From Stenotrophomonas ginsengisoli (lineage in GTDB: Bacteria; Pseudomonadota; Gammaproteobacteria; Xanthomonadales; Xanthomonadaceae), in assembly GCF_001431485.1 (NCBI RefSeq), contig NZ_LDJM01000012.1:62001-126000 (forward strand): a DNA stretch of 64,000 nucleotides, given 5' to 3'. Numbering within the stretch: the first letter of the stretch is position 1; every line of letters begins with the position of its first letter. The notes beneath the pieces were generated by a model that saw nothing but the letters and a program-made list of their open reading frames with translations, ran no database searches and was not told the DNA's origin. This document shows positions 60,962 to 64,000 of the stretch, piece by piece. Position numbers and translations under genes: made by a program.

Positions 60962-62110
60962 TTACAGCGCACGCAGGCGTTGCATCGCCGCATCCACGGT
61001 GGCATCGCTCTTGGCAAAGCACAGGCGGATCAGGCGCTGGCCGGCCGGCGGGTTGGCATACAGCGGCGACAGCGGAATGGCGGTCACGCCCTTCTCCACG
61101 GTCAACCAGCGGCAGAAGTCCATGTCGTTCATGTCGCTGATGGCCGAGTAGTCGGCCAGCTGGAAATAACCGCCCGGCACAGCCAGCGGCTTGAAGCGGG
61201 TCTGCGCCAGCTTGGCGCGGAAGGCATCACGCTTGGCCTGGTAGAACGCCCCGAGTTGCCGGTGATGCTCCGGCTCGTCATTGATCATCGCCGCAAACCC
61301 GTACTGGGCCGGGCCGAAGCTGGTGAAGGTGTTGTACTGGTGGACCTTGCGGAACTCGGCGGTCAGCGCCGGCGGGGCAATCGCATAGCCCAGCTTCCAG
61401 CCGGTGCAGTGGTAGGTCTTGCCGAAGCTGGACACCACGAAGGCGCGTTCGCGCAGGGCCGGCCAGCGCAGGGCCGATTCATGCCGGGCCCCGTCATAGA
61501 TGATGTGCTCGTAGACCTCATCGGCCAGCAGGTAGATGTCGGTGCCGTCCAGGATGTCCGACAGCGTCTGCATGTCGGCCGCACTCATCATTGCCCCGGA
61601 CGGGTTGTGCGGGGTGTTGACGATGATCATCCGGGTGGCCGGGGTGATTGCCGCACGCACCGCATCCCACGGCACCGAGAAATCCACCGGGTCCAGGGCC
61701 ACATGCACCGAGCGCGCACCGGCCAGGTCGATGGCCGGCACGTAGCAGTCATAGGCAGGGTCGAGCACGATCACTTCCTCGCCCGGGCGCACCACCGCAT
61801 GGATCGCATTGAAGATGGCCTCGGTGCCGCCACTGGTCACGGTGATTTCGGTTTCCGCATCCACCACCGCGTCGTAGCACTCGGCGGCCTTGGCCGCGAT
61901 GGCCTGGCGCAGGATGGCCGCACCCTGCATCGGCGCGTACTGGTTGTGGCCGGCGGCCATTGCCGCGGCGGTGGCATCGAGCAGACGCTGCGGGGCCGGG
62001 AAGTCCGGGAAACCCTGGCCCAGATTGACCGCCTTGTGCTCGGCGGCCAGTTGCGACATCACGGTAAAGATGGTGGTGCCCACCTTGGGCAGCTTGGTCT
62101 GCGGCTGCAT
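60962..62110 (-). CDS. ybdL: Methionine/glutamine aminotransferase (YbdL type)
   Basis: A 382-residue PLP fold-type I aminotransferase beginning with a Lys-Leu-Pro-Lys-Val-Gly-Thr-Thr-Ile-Phe stretch typical of YbdL. It has Asn-Leu-Gly-Gln-Gly-Phe-Pro-Asp-Phe near 33-41, Asn-Thr-Pro-His-Asn-Pro-Ser-Gly near 165, Asp-Glu-Val-Tyr-Glu-His near 200, and the Schiff-base lysine in Ser-Ser-Phe-Gly-Lys-Thr-Tyr near 230. YbdL prefers methionine, and related enzymes use glutamine as amino donor. ATG 62110 is used. Linkage to an omega-amidase supports glutamine as donor. Confidence 0.92.
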   Translation of the reverse strand: MQPQTKLPKVGTTIFTVMSQLAAEHKAVNLGQGFPDFPAPQRLLDATAAAMAAGHNQYAPMQGAAILRQAIAAKAAECYDAVVDAETEITVTSGGTEAIFNAIHAVVRPGEEVIVLDPAYDCYVPAIDLAGARSVHVALDPVDFSVPWDAVRAAITPATRMIIVNTPHNPSGAMMSAADMQTLSDILDGTDIYLLADEVYEHIIYDGARHESALRWPALRERAFVVSSFGKTYHCTGWKLGYAIAPPALTAEFRKVHQYNTFTSFGPAQYGFAAMINDEPEHHRQLGAFYQAKRDAFRAKLAQTRFKPLAVPGGYFQLADYSAISDMNDMDFCRWLTVEKGVTAIPLSPLYANPPAGQRLIRLCFAKSDATVDAAMQRLRAL

Positions 62111-62162
62111 GGCCGGCTCCAAAATCGACAAAGGCTGGCAGTGTACGCAATCACAACCGCCG

Positions 62163-62191
62163 CTGGCACACCGCCAACGGCAGGCTACAAT
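62163..62191 (+). promoter_or_regulatory. Candidate sigma-70 promoter of the ccm operon
   Basis: CTGGCA (62163-62168) and TACAAT (62186-62191) are 17 bases apart; the -10 matches at five of six positions. Transcription would start about 20 bases before the ccmA TTG. Confidence 0.45.
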
Positions 62192-62220
62192 CAGCCACCT
62201 TTTCCTGCGCCACTGCCGCC

Positions 62221-62874
62221 TTGAACCTGACCCCGTTGCTGGCTGCCGATGCCCTGTGTTTCCAACGCCAGGGGCAGACGGTGTTCGGGCCGCTGAGTTT
62301 TTCCCTCACTGCCGGCGGCCTGATCCAGGCCAGCGGCAGCAATGGCGCCGGCAAGACCAGCCTGCTGCGGGTACTGGCCGGCCTGGCCCGGGCCAGCAGC
62401 GGCCAGCTGCAGTTTGATGGGCAGCCGGCCAGCAATGATGCGCGCAGCCGCTATGTGGCCTACCTCGGCCACCTGGGCGCGATCAAGGCCGAACTGGGCT
62501 GCCTGCACAACCTGCAGGCCGCCTGCGGCCTGCTCGGCCGCCGCGCCCGCCAGACCCCGCACGGGGCGCTGGGCATCGTCGGCCTTGCCGGCTACGAGGA
62601 CGTGGCCGCCGGCCGCCTCAGTGCCGGCCAGCGCCGGCGTCTGGCCCTGGCCCGTTTGTGGCTGTCGCCGGCACCGGTGTGGCTGCTGGACGAGCCTTAC
62701 GCCAACCTGGATGGCGAAGGCATGGACCTGGTCGACCGCATGCTGGCCGCCCACCTGCGCAGCGGTGGCGCGGCGATGCTGACCTGCCACGGTGATTTCA
62801 ACCGTTGCCGCCTGCCGCACCAGCTGCTCGCGCTGGACAGCGACATGGCGGTGGTCGACGGAGAGCACGCATGA
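62221..62874 (+). CDS. ccmA: Heme exporter ATPase CcmA
   Basis: CcmA is the ATPase of the CcmABCD complex that releases heme-loaded CcmE in cytochrome c maturation. The 217-residue protein has Walker A GSNGAGKTS near 39, the signature Leu-Ser-Ala-Gly-Gln-Arg-Arg-Arg near 138, Walker B Val-Trp-Leu-Leu-Asp-Glu-Pro-Tyr-Ala-Asn-Leu-Asp, and the switch His in Thr-Cys-His-Gly-Asp. All are CcmA-like. The start is TTG 62221, with no better ATG. The end overlaps ccmB as ATGA. Confidence 0.93.
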   Translation: MNLTPLLAADALCFQRQGQTVFGPLSFSLTAGGLIQASGSNGAGKTSLLRVLAGLARASSGQLQFDGQPASNDARSRYVAYLGHLGAIKAELGCLHNLQAACGLLGRRARQTPHGALGIVGLAGYEDVAAGRLSAGQRRRLALARLWLSPAPVWLLDEPYANLDGEGMDLVDRMLAAHLRSGGAAMLTCHGDFNRCRLPHQLLALDSDMAVVDGEHA

Positions 62875-63566
62875 GCCCGGCCGACATCCGCCCCACGCCC
62901 CTGCAGGCGGCGCAGGCCCTGTTGCTGCGTGACCTGCGCCTGGCCTGGCGCCGGCGCAGCGATGCGCTCCAGCCGATGCTGTTTGCCCTGCTGGTGGTGA
63001 CCCTGTTTGCCCTGGCCCAAGGCCGTGAACCACAGGCCCTGGCCGGTGTTGCCGGCGCGGTACTGTGGCTGGCGGTGCTGCTGTCCGGGCAGCTGTCCAT
63101 CGAAGGCCTGTTCCGCGCCGATGCCGAGGACGGCAGCCTGGAGCAGTGGCTGCTGGCACCGGTGCCACTGGCCTGGCTGTGCCTGGTACGGGTGGCAGGG
63201 CACTGGCTGGTGACCTGCCTGCCCTTGCTGCTGCTGTCCCCGCTGCTGGCCCTCATGCTGCATCTGCCGCATGACCGCATCGGCCTGTTGCTGGCATCGT
63301 TGGCACTGGGGACCCCGTTGCTGAGCCTGATCGGTGGCGTGGTGGCCGCGCTGACCGTGCGTCTGGGTCGGGCCGGCATCCTGGTGGCGCTGTTGTCGCT
63401 GCCGTTGTACGTTCCAGTGCTGGTGTTCGGCGCCGGGGTATTGGTGGCGGCCGGCAACGGCAGCGATACCGGTGGCGCCCTGCTGATGCTGGCAGCGATG
63501 CTGGTCGGCGGCCTGGTGCTGGCACCGCTGGCCACCGCCGCCGCCTTGCGCATCAGCCTGGAATGA
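62871..63566 (+). CDS. ccmB: Heme exporter permease CcmB
   Basis: A 231-residue inner-membrane protein with six hydrophobic segments. Leu-Leu-Leu-Arg-Asp-Leu-Arg-Leu-Ala-Trp-Arg-Arg-Arg-Ser-Asp is the usual cytoplasmic start (about 16-30). Phe-Arg-Ala-Asp-Ala-Glu-Asp-Gly-Ser-Leu-Glu-Gln follows the second helix and is the CcmB signature. It partners CcmA and CcmC. Confidence 0.95.
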   Translation: MSPADIRPTPLQAAQALLLRDLRLAWRRRSDALQPMLFALLVVTLFALAQGREPQALAGVAGAVLWLAVLLSGQLSIEGLFRADAEDGSLEQWLLAPVPLAWLCLVRVAGHWLVTCLPLLLLSPLLALMLHLPHDRIGLLLASLALGTPLLSLIGGVVAALTVRLGRAGILVALLSLPLYVPVLVFGAGVLVAAGNGSDTGGALLMLAAMLVGGLVLAPLATAAALRISLE

Positions 63567-63635
63567 GCGCCCTGGCAGTGAGTTTCAACGCACGAGCACG
63601 CCGACAAGCAAGCCAACGATGAGCATCCAACCCTG

Positions 63636-64000
63636 ATGAATCCCCTGCTGCGCTGGTTCCACCAATTGGGTTCACCGCCGAGTTTTGACCGCTTCGCCGC
63701 CCGTTGGGCACCGCTGTGCTGGCTCATCGCCCTGCCCCTGCTGGGCATCGGCATCTGGCAGGCCCTGTTCGTGGTGCCGGCCGATTACCAGCAGGGCGAC
63801 AGCTTCCGCATCCTCTACATCCATGTGCCCAGTGCCTGGATGAGCCTGCTGGTGTTTGCCCTGATGGCCCTGTACGCGGCCATTGCCCATGTCTGGCGGA
63901 TCAAGCTGTGCGAGATCCTGGCCATGGCCTGCGCCCCGATCGGTGCGGCCTTCACCCTGATCACCCTGCTCACCGGTTCGATCTGGGGCAAGCCGATGTG
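63636..64000 (+). CDS. ccmC: Heme lyase CcmC, N-terminal part
   Basis: CcmC handles heme on the periplasmic face and passes it to CcmE. The visible 121 codons begin MNPLLRWFHQLGSPP and contain Arg-Ile-Leu-Tyr-Ile-His-Val-Pro-Ser-Ala-Trp near 65, which includes the first heme-ligand histidine. At the window edge Ser-Ile-Trp-Gly-Lys-Pro-Met begins the tryptophan-rich WWD motif. Three membrane segments are seen; the rest lies outside. It starts 69 bases after ccmB in the ccmABC order. Confidence 0.93.
   Translation, partial: MNPLLRWFHQLGSPPSFDRFAARWAPLCWLIALPLLGIGIWQALFVVPADYQQGDSFRILYIHVPSAWMSLLVFALMALYAAIAHVWRIKLCEILAMACAPIGAAFTLITLLTGSIWGKPM

Noticed and set aside
63562-63621. A 19-codon ATG frame between ccmB and ccmC
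   Set aside because: Too short, no hydrophobic segment as expected for CcmD, and no Shine-Dalgarno.

Overview
The window is gene-dense, GC-rich chromosomal DNA from a gammaproteobacterium of the Xanthomonadaceae/Lysobacteraceae, most likely close to Stenotrophomonas. The evidence is the gene content and order: yaeQ, a flavoprotein and a catalytically dead FimX in a row, FabV as enoyl reductase, Xanthomonas/Caulobacter-type TonB-dependent receptors, and an Entner-Doudoroff cluster. I saw no rRNA, tRNA, prophage, insertion sequence or CRISPR array. Most of the window is core genome; the accessory interest lies in two TonB-receptor loci and a few small secreted proteins.

Layout. 1-2.7 kb: a truncated thioesterase, apt and selO. 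2.8-7.2 kb: a cold-shock gene, yaeQ, a flavoprotein and fimX (type IV pilus c-di-GMP receptor). 7.3-18.2 kb: fabV, then a leftward block secF/secD/yajC/tgt and queA, with a ferric-iron ABC importer (fbpABC) lying between queA and tgt. 18.3-20.9 kb: an Lrp/AsnC regulator divergent from a class III aminotransferase, then a small membrane protein. 20.9-21.9 kb: two tandem paralogous small exported proteins. 22.0-27.7 kb: a translationally coupled leftward operon of TonB receptor, phytase-like lipoprotein, metallophosphatase and exported pyrophosphatase, with Pho-box-like repeats upstream. 27.9-32.4 kb: upp, ggt, ferredoxin, a lipoprotein, coaD and rsmD. 32.6-37.5 kb: htpG, ftsY, mutY and yggX. 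37.5-40.6 kb: a lipoprotein, lolD, lolC, ygfX and sdhE. 40.8-44.4 kb: sdhB/A/D/C plus a 57-residue SdhAF4-type assembly factor. 44.4-49.4 kb: ygfZ, zwf, pgl and edd. 49.5-55.4 kb: a 919-residue exported discoidin-domain protein and its Oar-like TonB receptor. 55.4-59.6 kb: bolA, yciI, scpA, scpB and rluB, the last with a long Arg/Gly/Pro tail. 59.7-62.1 kb: a small exported protein, an omega-amidase and a methionine/glutamine transaminase. 62.2-64 kb: ccmA, ccmB and the start of ccmC.

How the genes work together. The 22-27.7 kb operon has the parts for capturing an organic phosphate (probably inositol phosphate), stripping phosphate from it in the envelope and hydrolysing pyrophosphate. Sdh subunits, assembly factor and flavinylation factor are clustered. 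zwf-pgl-edd carries glucose-6-phosphate to KDPG, but no eda lies in the window. The transaminase and omega-amidase pair can regenerate methionine from its keto acid using glutamine.

Limits. Functions come from recognising motifs and family resemblance by eye, with no database search. Start codons were chosen from Shine-Dalgarno sequences, overlaps and homologue N-termini. Promoters and operators are pattern matches. Long open frames opposite real genes are common here because of the high GC content and were left out.
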